From Saccharomonospora sp. NB11 (lineage in GTDB: Bacteria > Actinomycetota > Actinomycetes > Mycobacteriales > Pseudonocardiaceae): DNA of 64,000 nt. Within the stretch, counting starts at the first letter, position 1. Each line of letters opens with the position of its first letter. Made by a program: the position numbers and the translations under genes. A model generated the notes under the pieces. It was not told the origin of the DNA. It searched no databases and saw only the letters and a program-made list of their open reading frames with translations. The stretch is from contig NZ_JACBJG010000005.1 in the NCBI RefSeq assembly GCF_015910535.1, positions 124,001-188,000 of the forward strand. Direction: 5' to 3'. Below, piece by piece: positions 1 to 7,916 of this stretch.

Positions 1-49
1 CGGGGTGATCCCCGATGCGCGTCCGACGTTTTCGTGCTGACCTCGGACT

Positions 50-646
50 ATGAGCTCTCTCGGACAGGTACTCGACCGCGCCTTCGGACATCCGCGCGGC
101 CCGCTCGGCCGACTCGGCGGCGTGGTGATGGCTCGGGGCAACGCGGCCACGGAACACCACGTCGTCGAGGTCGCCAAACCGACGGAGCAGGAGTGCGTGC
201 TCGTCGTGGGACCCGGCCCGGGTGTCGGACTCGCGGCGGCGGCCGAACGCGCCCGCCACGTGATCGGTGTCGACCCCTCGCAGGAGATGCTCGACCTGTG
301 CGCGCAGCGCTGCGCCGACGCCGTCGAGGCGGGAACCGTGGTGCTGCGACACGCGACGGCCGAACACACCGGTGTCGACGACGAGTCGGTGGACGTCGTC
401 CTCGGGGTGAACACCCTCCACCTCTGGGAGGACCGCGCGGGCGCGTTGCGCGAACTGCACCGGGCGCTGCGGCCGGGTGGGCGCATGGTGCTCTCCGCGC
501 ACGAGAAGTGGCTGCCCGTCGGCCGCCACGCGCTGGCGAGGGAGACGGAGGCGGCAGGCTTCACCGACGTGCAGACGTGGGTGTGGCAACCTCCGACGCC
601 GTTCGCCGGACGTGCCGTGCAGCTCCGGGCCTGGCGGCAGCACTGA
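50..646 (+). CDS. class I SAM-dependent methyltransferase
   Basis: 198-aa protein with a Rossmann methyltransferase core. The SAM-binding motif I is visible as VLVVGPGPGVG (residues 50-60). The acidic end of strand beta2 is VIGVDPSQEM (about 71-80). A motif near DVVLGVNTLHLWED and the post-motif RALRPGGRMVLS fit the Methyltransf_11 type. The substrate cannot be told from sequence; no neighbour points to a pathway. The ATG at 50 has only a weak ribosome binding site. The gene reads toward the convergent VOC gene and is short but complete. Confidence 0.85.
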   Translation: MSSLGQVLDRAFGHPRGPLGRLGGVVMARGNAATEHHVVEVAKPTEQECVLVVGPGPGVGLAAAAERARHVIGVDPSQEMLDLCAQRCADAVEAGTVVLRHATAEHTGVDDESVDVVLGVNTLHLWEDRAGALRELHRALRPGGRMVLSAHEKWLPVGRHALARETEAAGFTDVQTWVWQPPTPFAGRAVQLRAWRQH

Positions 647-676
647 AGCCGGTCCCGCCCGTCGCCGCGTGATCCG

Positions 677-1057
677 TCACGGCGTGCGCACGTCGACCCG
701 CAGCGGGTGGTCCGCGGGGATCTCGACGAGCACGATCCGGGTGCCGTCCGGGTCCGACAACCACGCCTCGTCGAGCCCCCACGGCTCCCGACGCGGTTCC
801 CGATCGAGCACGACTCCCTTGGCCCGCAGCTCGCTCACGGTGGCGTCGAGGTCACGCACCTGCAACCACAGCGAGACGTTCTCGGCGGGCACCGTGTCGC
901 TGCGCCCCACGATTTCGAGGAAGCCGCCGCCGAGGAAGAAGACCGTGCCCCCGGGGAACTCCCGATAGATCGCCAGCCCGAGGACGTCGCGGTAGAACGC
1001 CGTGGTGACGGCCGGGTCCTTCGGATTCAGCAGGATTCGGCTGCTCAACACATCCAT
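677..1057 (-). CDS. VOC family (glyoxalase/bleomycin resistance-like) protein
   Basis: 126-aa vicinal-oxygen-chelate fold protein made of paired beta-alpha-beta-beta-beta modules: RILLNPKDPAVTTAFYRDVL at the start, then VSLWLQVRDLDATVSELRAKG, and the closing AWLSDPDGTRIVLVEIP typical of the family. Such proteins are metal-dependent isomerases, dioxygenases or antibiotic-binding proteins; the substrate here is unknown. I chose the ATG at 1057 (MDVLSSRIL) because the longer open frame upstream has no family homology. It is divergent from rpsT. Confidence 0.8.
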   Translation of the reverse strand: MDVLSSRILLNPKDPAVTTAFYRDVLGLAIYREFPGGTVFFLGGGFLEIVGRSDTVPAENVSLWLQVRDLDATVSELRAKGVVLDREPRREPWGLDEAWLSDPDGTRIVLVEIPADHPLRVDVRTP

Positions 1058-1227
1058 GTGTTCCACCGTCTCACGTCGACCACCAGGGTGCGCCGTTCGC
1101 GACCGCGACCGCGTTGCTAGGCTGTTGAGCTGTTGCCGTGCGGCATTCCGCAGGGGAGGAAACCCGGTCAAGGCCGGGGCCGACACAGCGCGGCGACGCG
1201 AACGCCGAGAGACGAAGGAGCGCCCTC

Positions 1228-1488
1228 GTGGCCAACATCAAGTCCCAGATCAAGCGCATCAAGACCAACGAGAAGGCTCGTCTGCGCAACCAGGCGGTCA
1301 AGTCCGCCGTGAAGACCGCGGTGCGCAAGTTCCGCGAGGCCGCCGACGCCGGTGACAAGGCCAAGGCCGTGGAGCTGCAGCGCGAGGCCGCGCGCAAGCT
1401 CGACAAGGCCGTGACCAAGGGCGTCATCCACAAGAACCAGGCCGCCAACAAGAAGTCGGCGATGGCGTTGCGCGTCAACAAGCTCTGA
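1228..1488 (+). CDS. rpsT: 30S ribosomal protein S20
   Basis: 86-aa, very basic, all-helical S20 protein ([20 protein letters not shown] at the N terminus, [15 protein letters not shown] at the C terminus). It binds 16S rRNA early in small-subunit assembly. The GTG at 1228 is chosen over upstream in-frame ATG/GTG codons because GAAGGAG (1214-1220) precedes it at proper spacing and the family begins with (M)ANIKSQ. Monocistronic, followed at once by a strong terminator, and convergent with holA, as in mycobacteria. Confidence 0.97.
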   Translation: MANIKSQIKRIKTNEKARLRNQAVKSAVKTAVRKFREAADAGDKAKAVELQREAARKLDKAVTKGVIHKNQAANKKSAMALRVNKL

Positions 1489-1505
1489 CTCGCCTCGCGA
1501 GCCCG

Positions 1506-1540
1506 AACCCCCGGTGTGGACGTCTCCACCCGGGGGTTTT
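1506..1540 (+). terminator. rpsT rho-independent terminator
   Basis: The inverted repeat AACCCCCGG (1506-1514) / CCGGGGGTT (1530-1538) is followed by TTTT, 17 nt after the rpsT stop. Confidence 0.85.
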
Positions 1541-1685
1541 CGTATGCCCGGGGTTTGTATCCCGACGTGGCGTCGACGACGCCCACCGCGCCCGGTCCCG
1601 TTCGGTCACGGCACGGACCCCGGCAGCCCCACGGGCCCGTGAGACGTCCACCGAGACCGCCACCTGCTCCGGGCACGGCCGTCCC

Positions 1686-1840
1686 GCTCTGCACAAACCC
1701 CGCTCGCCGCTGCGCGCCGTGGTCCCGCTCGGCACAACCCTGCTCGCCGAGACTTCGCTCGGCATGCCCGTGATCACCGTGCCGCCGTCGGCATACCCGC
1801 TCGCGCCGCGCCCCTGGTCGGCACGCCTCGCGTAACACGT
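1686..1840. repeat. degenerate ~30-bp repeats with a CTCGGCA core
   Basis: Core copies begin at 1686 (GCTCTGCACAAACC), 1727 (GCTCGGCACAACCC), 1757 (GCTCGGCATGCCCG), 1786 (CGTCGGCATACCCG) and 1816 (GGTCGGCACGCCTC). The last four are spaced 29-30 bp and the first is 41 bp away. Copies have diverged, so this is an old or loosely constrained array. Confidence 0.45.
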
Positions 1841-1863
1841 GCGCCGCGACCGGTCCTCACGCC

Positions 1864-1935
1864 GTTCGGCTCGGCCGGTTCCCGGTGAGGTCGTGTGCAC
1901 GCGACCTCACCCGGTGACACGCGGACCAGCCGAAC
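1864..1935. terminator. nested inverted repeat downstream of holA
   Basis: Inner perfect arms GGTGAGGTCG (1884-1893) / CGACCTCACC (1902-1911) lie inside outer arms GTTCGGCT (1864-1871) / AGCCGAAC (1928-1935). It lies 38 bases beyond the holA stop and can fold on either strand. There is no U-tract, so a terminator role is only likely. Confidence 0.45.
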
Positions 1936-1972
1936 GTCGCCCCAGCTCGGGCCCCGCGGTGGGCAGCCGCAG

Positions 1973-2953
1973 TCAGCGCAGGCGCCGGGCGGCCACGATG
2001 TCGAGCACCGCTCGTTCCACGGCGTAACCGGGGTCGGCGGCAGCGCCCTTGACCTCGGCGTTCACCCGCGCCGCCACGCGCATGGCCGCCGCGAGACCTG
2101 CGGCGCTCCACCCCTTCGACTGGCCTTGGGCCTTGCGGATCTTCCACGGGGGCATCCCCAGTTGGCCCGCCATCTGGTTCGGGTTGCCCCGACCCGCCGC
2201 CGAGACACGGGCGATCGTGCGCACGGCATCGGCGAGCGCGTCGGCCAACAACACGTGGGCGACACCGATCTGCTGCGCCCAGCGCAACGACTCCAGTGCC
2301 GCCGCCCGGTCGCCGGCGACCGCCTTCTCCGCGACCTGGAACCCGGTCACCTCGGCTCGGCCCCGGTGGTAGCGGCGGACGGCCTCCTCGTCGACGGACC
2401 CTCCGGAGTCGGCCACGAGCTGTGCCGCCGCCGACGCCAGTTCGCGCAGGTCGGTGCCCACCGCGTCGACGAGCGCCACCACACCGGCGGCGTCGATCCG
2501 CCCACCTGCGCGCCGGATTTCGTTGCGGACGAACGCTTCCCGCTCGGCAGGCTTGGTGATCTTCGCGCACTCGGTGACGACGGCACCGGCCTTGCGGAGT
2601 GCCGAGGGCAGTGCCTTGGCTGCTTTGCTGCGCCCGCCTCCGCTGTGCACGACGACGAGCACGATGCCGTCGGCGGGGTCGGCGACGTAGGACAGCACGG
2701 CGTCGGCGTTCTCCTGGCTGATGTCCTGTGCGGCGTCGAGGACGACGACCCGCCCCTCGCTGAACAGGGAGGGACTCACCAGCTCGACGAACTGCGCGGG
2801 CGTGAGGTCACTCACGCGAACCCGGGTGGCATCGGCCCCCGGGTCGGCCAGGCGGGCGGTGTCGAGCGCCTCGCGCACACCCCGTTCGACGAGCAGTTCT
2901 TCCTCACCGAGCACCAGGTGCAGCGGCGGCGGCGTGGTGGCTGGACGACTCAC
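1973..2953 (-). CDS. holA: DNA polymerase III subunit delta
   Basis: 326-aa clamp-loader delta subunit, which opens the beta sliding clamp during replication. The N terminus (LHLVLGEEELLVERGVREAL) and the FSEGRVVVLDAAQDI segment are typical of the HolA fold. The C-terminal helical collar contains MPPWKIRKAQGQSKGWS. I chose the GTG at 2953 (VSRPATTPPPLHLVLGEEE); the frame is open farther upstream, but the extra residues are low-complexity and cross the thrC promoter region. Divergent from the riboswitch-controlled thrC. Confidence 0.92.
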   Translation of the reverse strand: MSRPATTPPPLHLVLGEEELLVERGVREALDTARLADPGADATRVRVSDLTPAQFVELVSPSLFSEGRVVVLDAAQDISQENADAVLSYVADPADGIVLVVVHSGGGRSKAAKALPSALRKAGAVVTECAKITKPAEREAFVRNEIRRAGGRIDAAGVVALVDAVGTDLRELASAAAQLVADSGGSVDEEAVRRYHRGRAEVTGFQVAEKAVAGDRAAALESLRWAQQIGVAHVLLADALADAVRTIARVSAAGRGNPNQMAGQLGMPPWKIRKAQGQSKGWSAAGLAAAMRVAARVNAEVKGAAADPGYAVERAVLDIVAARRLR

Positions 2954-3066
2954 GTCTCGATCCTGCCACGGCTGCCCGGTCGCCTCCGGGGCATGGCGTC
3001 CGTCGGGGTCCGTGCCGTACGCTACGTGGCGTCGTCCCGGCCTTCCGGGGCGCTCACAAGTGAATA

Positions 3067-3197
3067 GCTCATCCAGAGGGGCAGAGGGACCGGCCCGATG
3101 AAGCCCCGGCAACCGGCGTCAGCCTGTCATCTCGTTTCCCGCGAGGTAGCTGACGACAGCGGTGCCAATTCCGTCCCGCGTCAGCGGGAAAGATGAG
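3067..3197 (+). promoter_or_regulatory. SAM-I (S-box) riboswitch upstream of thrC
   Basis: The conserved S-box core is present: AGAGGG, GAGGGACCGGCCCGATGAA, CCGGCAACCGG, then GGTGCCAATTCC and GAAAGATGAG. P1 pairs CTCATC (3068-3073) with GATGAG (3192-3197). P3 uses GTCAGC / GCTGAC. P4 is TCCCGC (3174-3179) / GCGGGA (3184-3189). No U-tract terminator follows; instead the 3' strand of P1 overlaps the Shine-Dalgarno sequence of thrC. Known family behaviour: bound S-adenosylmethionine stabilises P1 and shuts expression off. Confidence 0.93.
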
Positions 3198-3210
3198 GAA
3201 GGACCTCGCG

Positions 3211-4473
3211 ATGACTGCTGTTGTGCCCACACCCTCCCGTCGTTCGGTCGAGCTCGGCCCTGCCGTCGAACTGGTGTCGAAGGAGGAAGGCCACCGCCAG
3301 CCTCTGGCACCCGAGTTCGTCTCCCAGCACGACTTCTCCCCGCTTGAGGTCGCCTACGACTTCGGGCGCGTGCGGCGGGAGGACATCGAGTCAGGGCCGC
3401 GCAACATCTGGCGTTACAAGAAGCTCCTCCCCGTTCCGTCGAACGTCGAGGAGATCCCCAACACCGAGCCGGGCTGCACGCGGCTGGTGCGTGCCGATCG
3501 ACTGGCGAAGGCACTCGGCGTCCGTCGCTTGTGGATCAAGGACGACACGGGCAATCCCACTCACTCGTTCAAGGACCGCGTGGTGGCCGTCGCCCTGGCC
3601 GCGGCACGCGAGTTCGGCTTCGACACCCTGGCCTGTCCCTCCACCGGCAACCTCGCCAACGCCGTCGCCGCCGCCGCGGCGAGGGCGGGGTGGCGATCCG
3701 TGGTGCTGATTCCGTCGTCGTTGGAGCGGGCGAAGGTGCTCACCACCGCCGTCTACGACGGCGACCTGATCGCCGTGGACGGCAACTACGACGACGTGAA
3801 CCGGCTGGCCACGGAGCTGGCCGCCGAGCACGAGAACTGGGCGTTCGTGAACGTCAACGTCCGCCCCTACTACTCGGAGGGTTCGAAGACACTCGCCTTC
3901 GAGGTGGCCGAGCAGCTCGGGTGGCGTCTCCCCGAGCAGATCGTCGTCCCCATCGCCTCGGGTTCCCAGTTGACCAAGGTCGACAAGGGCTTCCGGGAAC
4001 TCGGGCAGCTCGGTCTGGTCGACGAGAGCCCGTACCGCGTGTTCGGCGCCCAGGCGGCCGGGTGTTCCCCGGTGTCGGCAGCGTTCCGCGAGGGCCACGA
4101 CGTGGTGCGGCCGGTGCGGCCCGACACCATCGCCCGGTCGCTCGCGATCGGTAACCCGGCCGACGGTCCCTACGTTCTCGACACCGTGCGCCGTACCGGC
4201 GGAGCCATCGAGGACGTCACCGACGACGAGGTTGTCGAGGGCATCCGGTTGCTGGCCCGCACCGAGGGCATCTTCACCGAGACCGCAGGCGGCGTCACCG
4301 TCGCCACGGCGAAGAAGCTCGTCGAGTCGGGTCAGCTCGACCCGGATGCCGAGACCGTGCTGCTGATCACCGGCGATGGGCTCAAGACGCTCGACGCCCT
4401 CGGCGACCGCATCGGCCCGAAGGCCACCGTGCAGCCCTCGGTGGAGGCCGTGCAGTCGGCGCTCGACGCCTGA
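3211..4473 (+). CDS. thrC: threonine synthase (PLP fold type II), stand-alone copy
   Basis: 420-aa PLP enzyme annotated as converting O-phosphohomoserine to threonine. The Schiff-base lysine is K121 in NPTHSFKDR. The phosphate-binding loop is STGNLAN (144-150). GDGLKTLDAL near the C terminus is typical of the family. I set the start at the ATG at 3211, not 3193, because 3193 lies inside riboswitch helix P1 and GAGGAAGG (3195-3202) is spaced correctly for 3211. The gene is not in a hom-thrC-thrB operon. Control by SAM suggests it may serve methionine rather than threonine synthesis (inference). Confidence 0.9.
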   Translation: MTAVVPTPSRRSVELGPAVELVSKEEGHRQPLAPEFVSQHDFSPLEVAYDFGRVRREDIESGPRNIWRYKKLLPVPSNVEEIPNTEPGCTRLVRADRLAKALGVRRLWIKDDTGNPTHSFKDRVVAVALAAAREFGFDTLACPSTGNLANAVAAAAARAGWRSVVLIPSSLERAKVLTTAVYDGDLIAVDGNYDDVNRLATELAAEHENWAFVNVNVRPYYSEGSKTLAFEVAEQLGWRLPEQIVVPIASGSQLTKVDKGFRELGQLGLVDESPYRVFGAQAAGCSPVSAAFREGHDVVRPVRPDTIARSLAIGNPADGPYVLDTVRRTGGAIEDVTDDEVVEGIRLLARTEGIFTETAGGVTVATAKKLVESGQLDPDAETVLLITGDGLKTLDALGDRIGPKATVQPSVEAVQSALDA

Positions 4474-6921
4474 TCTCGACGGCGGGCCCGGGCGGCGACG
4501 TCGGGGGTCCGGGCCCCGTCTCACCACCGCCGGGTGCCCCGCGTCGACCACCACGGCCGTGTCGCCGTCGGTGTCGGTGCGCGCCACGACGGCCCCGGCG
4601 TCACGCAACACACCCAGCACCAGCGGGCTCGGATGGCCGTACGGGTTGTCGGACCCCACGCTGGTGAGCGCGACACGCGGTGCCACGGCGGAGAGGAATT
4701 CCGGCAGCGTGGATCGACTTCCGTGGTGCGGCACCTTCAGGATCTCCGCCCGAAGATCGTCTTCCGCCGACAGCAGCGCTGCCTGCGCCCGCAGTTCCAC
4801 GTCACCCGTCAGCAGGACCCGCCCCGCCGACGTCGTCGCGCGCAACACCACCGACGCGTCGTTGATGGCGCTGCCGTCGGAACCGCCCGCGCCGGCGACG
4901 AGCTCCACGTCGTCCGACGACATCTCTGATTCCTTGGGCGCCACCACGTCCAGTTCCAGCGCCGTCCACGTCAACCGGTCGCCCGCTGTCAGCTCGACCA
5001 CGGGGACTCCGTGTGCCGCCGCCGTCTCCACCACGGCCTTCCACGCCCAGCGCGGCTCGCGTCCTGTCCCCACGGCCACGGCCCCAACTGCCCTCCCCTC
5101 GAACACCGCCGACAACCCCCCGACATGGTCGGCATGGAGGTGGCTCAACACCACCAGCGGCACCCGGTCGACGTCGAGCCGGTCCAGGCACCGATCGAGC
5201 GCCAACGGATCGGGCCCGGTGTCCACGACGACCGCCCGCCGCGCCTCCCCGGTCGCGAGAACGACCGCGTCCCCCTGCCCGACGTCGCAGGCGACCAACG
5301 CCCAGCCCTCGGGCGGCCACCCGGGGCGGAGCAGTCGGGCCGGCACGGCGAGTACCAGCACCAGAACGATCAGCAGCCCGGCGACGGACCTGGTCCGGCG
5401 ATACCGCACACCACTGACGAGCAGCACCACCACGAGCGCGGCGAGCGCAGCACCCCACCATCCCGACGGCCAACTCGTCACCGCGCCTGGCACGGCGGCA
5501 GCCGACCGCGCGACAAGCACGAGCCACTCGACACCGGGACCGACGACGTGCACCACGATCACGGCGGCGTCGGGCCACCACGGCGCAAGGGCCGCCGCCA
5601 CCGCCCCGAGCACGGTGATCGGCGCCACCACCGGACTCGCCAGCAGGTTCGCCACGATCGAAACCAGACTGACCTCGCCCGCCATCCCGGCGATCACCGG
5701 CGCGGTCACGAGGAACGCCACGGTCGGCACCACCAGCGCGTCGGCGACGAGCCTGGGCAACCCTCGATCCGCCAGCGCCCGTGACCACCGCGGCGCGACC
5801 AGCACCAAACCGGCCGTGGCCACGACCGACAACACGAAGCCCATGCTGACGGCCATCTCGGGATCGGCGATGCCGAGTACGCAGACGGCCACCGCCAGTG
5901 CAGGCAGCGCCGAACCACGCCGCCCCAGCACCAGCGCCAGCAGCCCCACGGCACCCATCACCCCGGCGCGAAGCACGCTCGGCTCGTACCCCACGACGGC
6001 GACGAATCCGAGCAGGGCCAGCCCGGCGAGCAAGGCCGCGACCTGTGGACCACACCGAAGCACCCGTGCCAACACCAGCACCGCTCCACACACGATGGCC
6101 ACATTGGACCCGGACACCGCGGTCAGGTGTGACATGCCTGCGTCGAGGAATTCCTGCTCGACCCGGCTGGGAAGCTCGCTGGTGTCGCCCACCACGAGCC
6201 CGGGCAGCAGCCCCGCCGCGTCCGCATCCAGTGCCCCGGCGACCGTGCGGAAATCCGCCCGCAACAACTCGGTCCACCGCTGCCACCACGGCTCCGACAC
6301 GACCAGTTCCGGAGGACCTCGCACGTAGCCGACCGCCACGGTCATCTCGTGGGGGCGAGCGACCGCGAGCCTTGCCCGCACCGCGACACTCTGCCCGGCG
6401 ACGACGTCGGACAGGTGCTCCGCCGCACCGATCAACAGGACTCGTCCCTGCGAGTCGACCCGCTCGTCGCCGGACCGCGCGGCCACGACGTCGGCGGGGA
6501 CGAGCACCGACCGCACGCCACCGGCACTTTCGCCGTAGCCGTCGCTGCGCACCGCCCTGGGCCGCTGCGCAAGCTCCACCGTCATCGTCACCTCGCTCCT
6601 GCTCCGCGCCCACTCCCGCAGTGGGTCGTGCTCGACGGTGTGCAGTCGCGTCGTCGTGAGCCAGGCCGTCGCCACCCCCACCACCAGCAGAGCGCCCGCC
6701 GCAGGCCGCCACCGGCGACGTCCGGCGCCACCGCGTGGGACCCACCACCGCCACAGCACCGTGGCGGCCACGACGCCGACCACCCCGCAGAGCAGACTCG
6801 CCCACCACCCCCACAGCAATCCCAGCGCCGAGCCCGCCCACACCGTCGCGGCGGACGGGACCAACCGCCAGTCGTGGCGCCCAGCAGCAGTCTCCGTCGC
6901 ACCCTGTGTGGCGTGAAGCAT
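3391..6921 (-). CDS. comEC: ComEC/Rec2 family DNA-uptake channel, frame extended antisense into thrC
   Basis: Membrane channel for single-stranded DNA uptake. Order: N-terminal helices (about 25-90), OB-like soluble domain (about 105-205), competence domain with many helices (about 235-530, including MSHLTAVSGSNVAIVCGA), and a C-terminal metallo-beta-lactamase-like domain with HLHADH (594-599) and PHHGS (731-735). The recognisable protein ends near residue 802 (about position 4516). No stop follows in frame until 3391, so about 360 extra low-complexity residues are read antisense to thrC. The start ATG is 6 nt after the comEA stop. Confidence 0.85.
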   Translation of the reverse strand: MLHATQGATETAAGRHDWRLVPSAATVWAGSALGLLWGWWASLLCGVVGVVAATVLWRWWVPRGGAGRRRWRPAAGALLVVGVATAWLTTTRLHTVEHDPLREWARSRSEVTMTVELAQRPRAVRSDGYGESAGGVRSVLVPADVVAARSGDERVDSQGRVLLIGAAEHLSDVVAGQSVAVRARLAVARPHEMTVAVGYVRGPPELVVSEPWWQRWTELLRADFRTVAGALDADAAGLLPGLVVGDTSELPSRVEQEFLDAGMSHLTAVSGSNVAIVCGAVLVLARVLRCGPQVAALLAGLALLGFVAVVGYEPSVLRAGVMGAVGLLALVLGRRGSALPALAVAVCVLGIADPEMAVSMGFVLSVVATAGLVLVAPRWSRALADRGLPRLVADALVVPTVAFLVTAPVIAGMAGEVSLVSIVANLLASPVVAPITVLGAVAAALAPWWPDAAVIVVHVVGPGVEWLVLVARSAAAVPGAVTSWPSGWWGAALAALVVVLLVSGVRYRRTRSVAGLLIVLVLVLAVPARLLRPGWPPEGWALVACDVGQGDAVVLATGEARRAVVVDTGPDPLALDRCLDRLDVDRVPLVVLSHLHADHVGGLSAVFEGRAVGAVAVGTGREPRWAWKAVVETAAAHGVPVVELTAGDRLTWTALELDVVAPKESEMSSDDVELVAGAGGSDGSAINDASVVLRATTSAGRVLLTGDVELRAQAALLSAEDDLRAEILKVPHHGSRSTLPEFLSAVAPRVALTSVGSDNPYGHPSPLVLGVLRDAGAVVARTDTDGDTAVVVDAGHPAVVRRGPDPRRRRPGPPSRSGVERRLHGLHRGLHGGLRADAVAEGVERLEPIAGDQQHGLGIRVELTRLDELLRRGDGDAACGLGEDALGAGQQPDALDNLVVGDVLDGSAGTAHGVENVGTVGRVTDRERPGDGVGPHRPHHVVALAERCRHRGTPGRLGAEHAVRALVDQTELPEFPEALVDLGQLGTRGDGDDDLLGETPPELLGHLEGECLRTLRVVGADVDVHERPVLVLGGQLRGQPVHVVVVAVHGDQVAVVDGGGEHLRPLQRRRNQHHGSPPRPRRGGGDGVGEVAGGGTGQGVEAELACRGQGDGHHAVLERVSGIARVVLDPQATDAECLRQSIGTHQPRAARLGVGDLLDVRRNGEELLVTPDVARP

Positions 6922-6927
6922 GACGTC

Positions 6928-7806
6928 TCATCCCACGGAGACGTGCTCACGCAGACGCGCGAACCGCTTGTCGCCGATGCCGTCGATTTCTCGAAGCTGC
7001 TCCACCGAGGTGAATCCTCCGTGGCGCTCCCGCCACTCGACGATGCGTGAGGCCGTCACCTCGCCGACGCCCGGCAGCGTCTGGAGCACCGTGTGATCGG
7101 CGGCGTTCAGATCGACCTTCGTCTGGTCCGAGGTGGACAGTGGCGTGCCGTCGCTCCCCGCGGCCGACCCGGGCACACCGGGAGGCGGTGTGACGCCGAC
7201 GTAGATCTGCTCGCCGTCCGCCAGCTTCCGCGCCAGATTGACCGTGTGCAGGTCGTCGGCACGACGCGCGCCACCGGCCCGGTCGATGGCATCAGCCACC
7301 CTGGCTCCGGGCTCGACGGTGATCAGCCCCGGCTTCGCCACCGTGCCGACGACGCTGACGACCAGCGACGTGGGCGTGGCGGTTGTGGAAGCGGGAGTCG
7401 GGTCGGCGGACTCGACCGACACGGGACGCACCTCGGGCAATGGCGGAGCGCGTTCCGGTTCCGGACCACCCGCGAGAGCCATGGCGGTGACGACTCCGGC
7501 CCCCAGGACCCCGACGACTGCCGCGGCCACGGCCGTGCGACGCCGAGGTGGTGTCGCCATGTGCCCGTGGTCCGGACTCCACCGCTCGATCAGCCGCGCC
7601 ACCCGGCGGGAAGACGACCGATGTCGTGGTGACGATCGCTCCGACGGCTGGCCACGCGCCTCGGCGGCCAACTGGGCCAGCCGGACGCGCGGCGAGCGCT
7701 CACGGTCGTCCTCGTCGCCCTCTGTCAGGTCGTTGTCATCGACGAGAGAGCGGGACCGGACGAACCGGTGATGGTCAGTAGGCTTGTCTGCTGTCGCTTC
7801 GAACAC
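6928..7806 (-). CDS. comEA: ComEA family helix-hairpin-helix DNA-binding protein
   Basis: 292-aa competence-type DNA receptor. A charged cytoplasmic tail comes first, then one membrane helix (about 91-114, AVAAAVVGVLGAGVVTAMAL). An SLBB domain follows (about 149-200, VVSVVGTVAKPGLITVEPG). The C terminus carries tandem helix-hairpin-helix motifs (229-290: VDLNAADHTVLQTLPGVGE and LREIDGIGDKRFARL). I chose the GTG at 7806; a TTG at 7887 would overlap a DnaA box and is less likely. It forms an operon with comEC. The promoter region has two DnaA boxes. Confidence 0.87.
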   Translation of the reverse strand: MFEATADKPTDHHRFVRSRSLVDDNDLTEGDEDDRERSPRVRLAQLAAEARGQPSERSSPRHRSSSRRVARLIERWSPDHGHMATPPRRRTAVAAAVVGVLGAGVVTAMALAGGPEPERAPPLPEVRPVSVESADPTPASTTATPTSLVVSVVGTVAKPGLITVEPGARVADAIDRAGGARRADDLHTVNLARKLADGEQIYVGVTPPPGVPGSAAGSDGTPLSTSDQTKVDLNAADHTVLQTLPGVGEVTASRIVEWRERHGGFTSVEQLREIDGIGDKRFARLREHVSVG

Positions 7807-7860
7807 ACGAGCGACGCTACGGACCCGACCTGCCCGTCCGCGAGAGACGGCTCCCGCACC

Positions 7861-7887
7861 TGTGGACAACTCCGGCGCTGTGGACAA
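7861..7887 (-). promoter_or_regulatory. two DnaA boxes in direct repeat
   Basis: TGTGGACAA occurs at 7861-7869 and 7879-7887. This is the reverse complement of TTGTCCACA, the actinobacterial DnaA box. The boxes are 18 bp apart, inside a 13-nt direct repeat (CTGTGGACAACTC), between the DegV gene and comEA. Confidence 0.6.
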
Positions 7888-7916
7888 CTCGTGTCGCCAG
7901 CGGCGCCGCTCGCCCG

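Larger units (their letters stand above)
1541..1972. other. intergenic region between convergent rpsT and holA
   Basis: 432 bases without a credible gene. It holds a cluster of degenerate ~30-bp repeats with a CTCGGCA core (about 1686-1823) and a nested inverted repeat (1864-1935). Short open frames here look like composition artefacts: no family match, no ribosome binding site. Confidence 0.6.

Noticed and set aside
4376-6328. 650-aa Ser/Thr/Pro-rich open frame opposite comEC
   Set aside because: Shadow of a GC-rich membrane protein; no start signal or family match.
7799-7815. SOS (LexA) box near the comEA start
   Set aside because: Only one half (TTCGAAC) matches; the second half of the consensus is missing.
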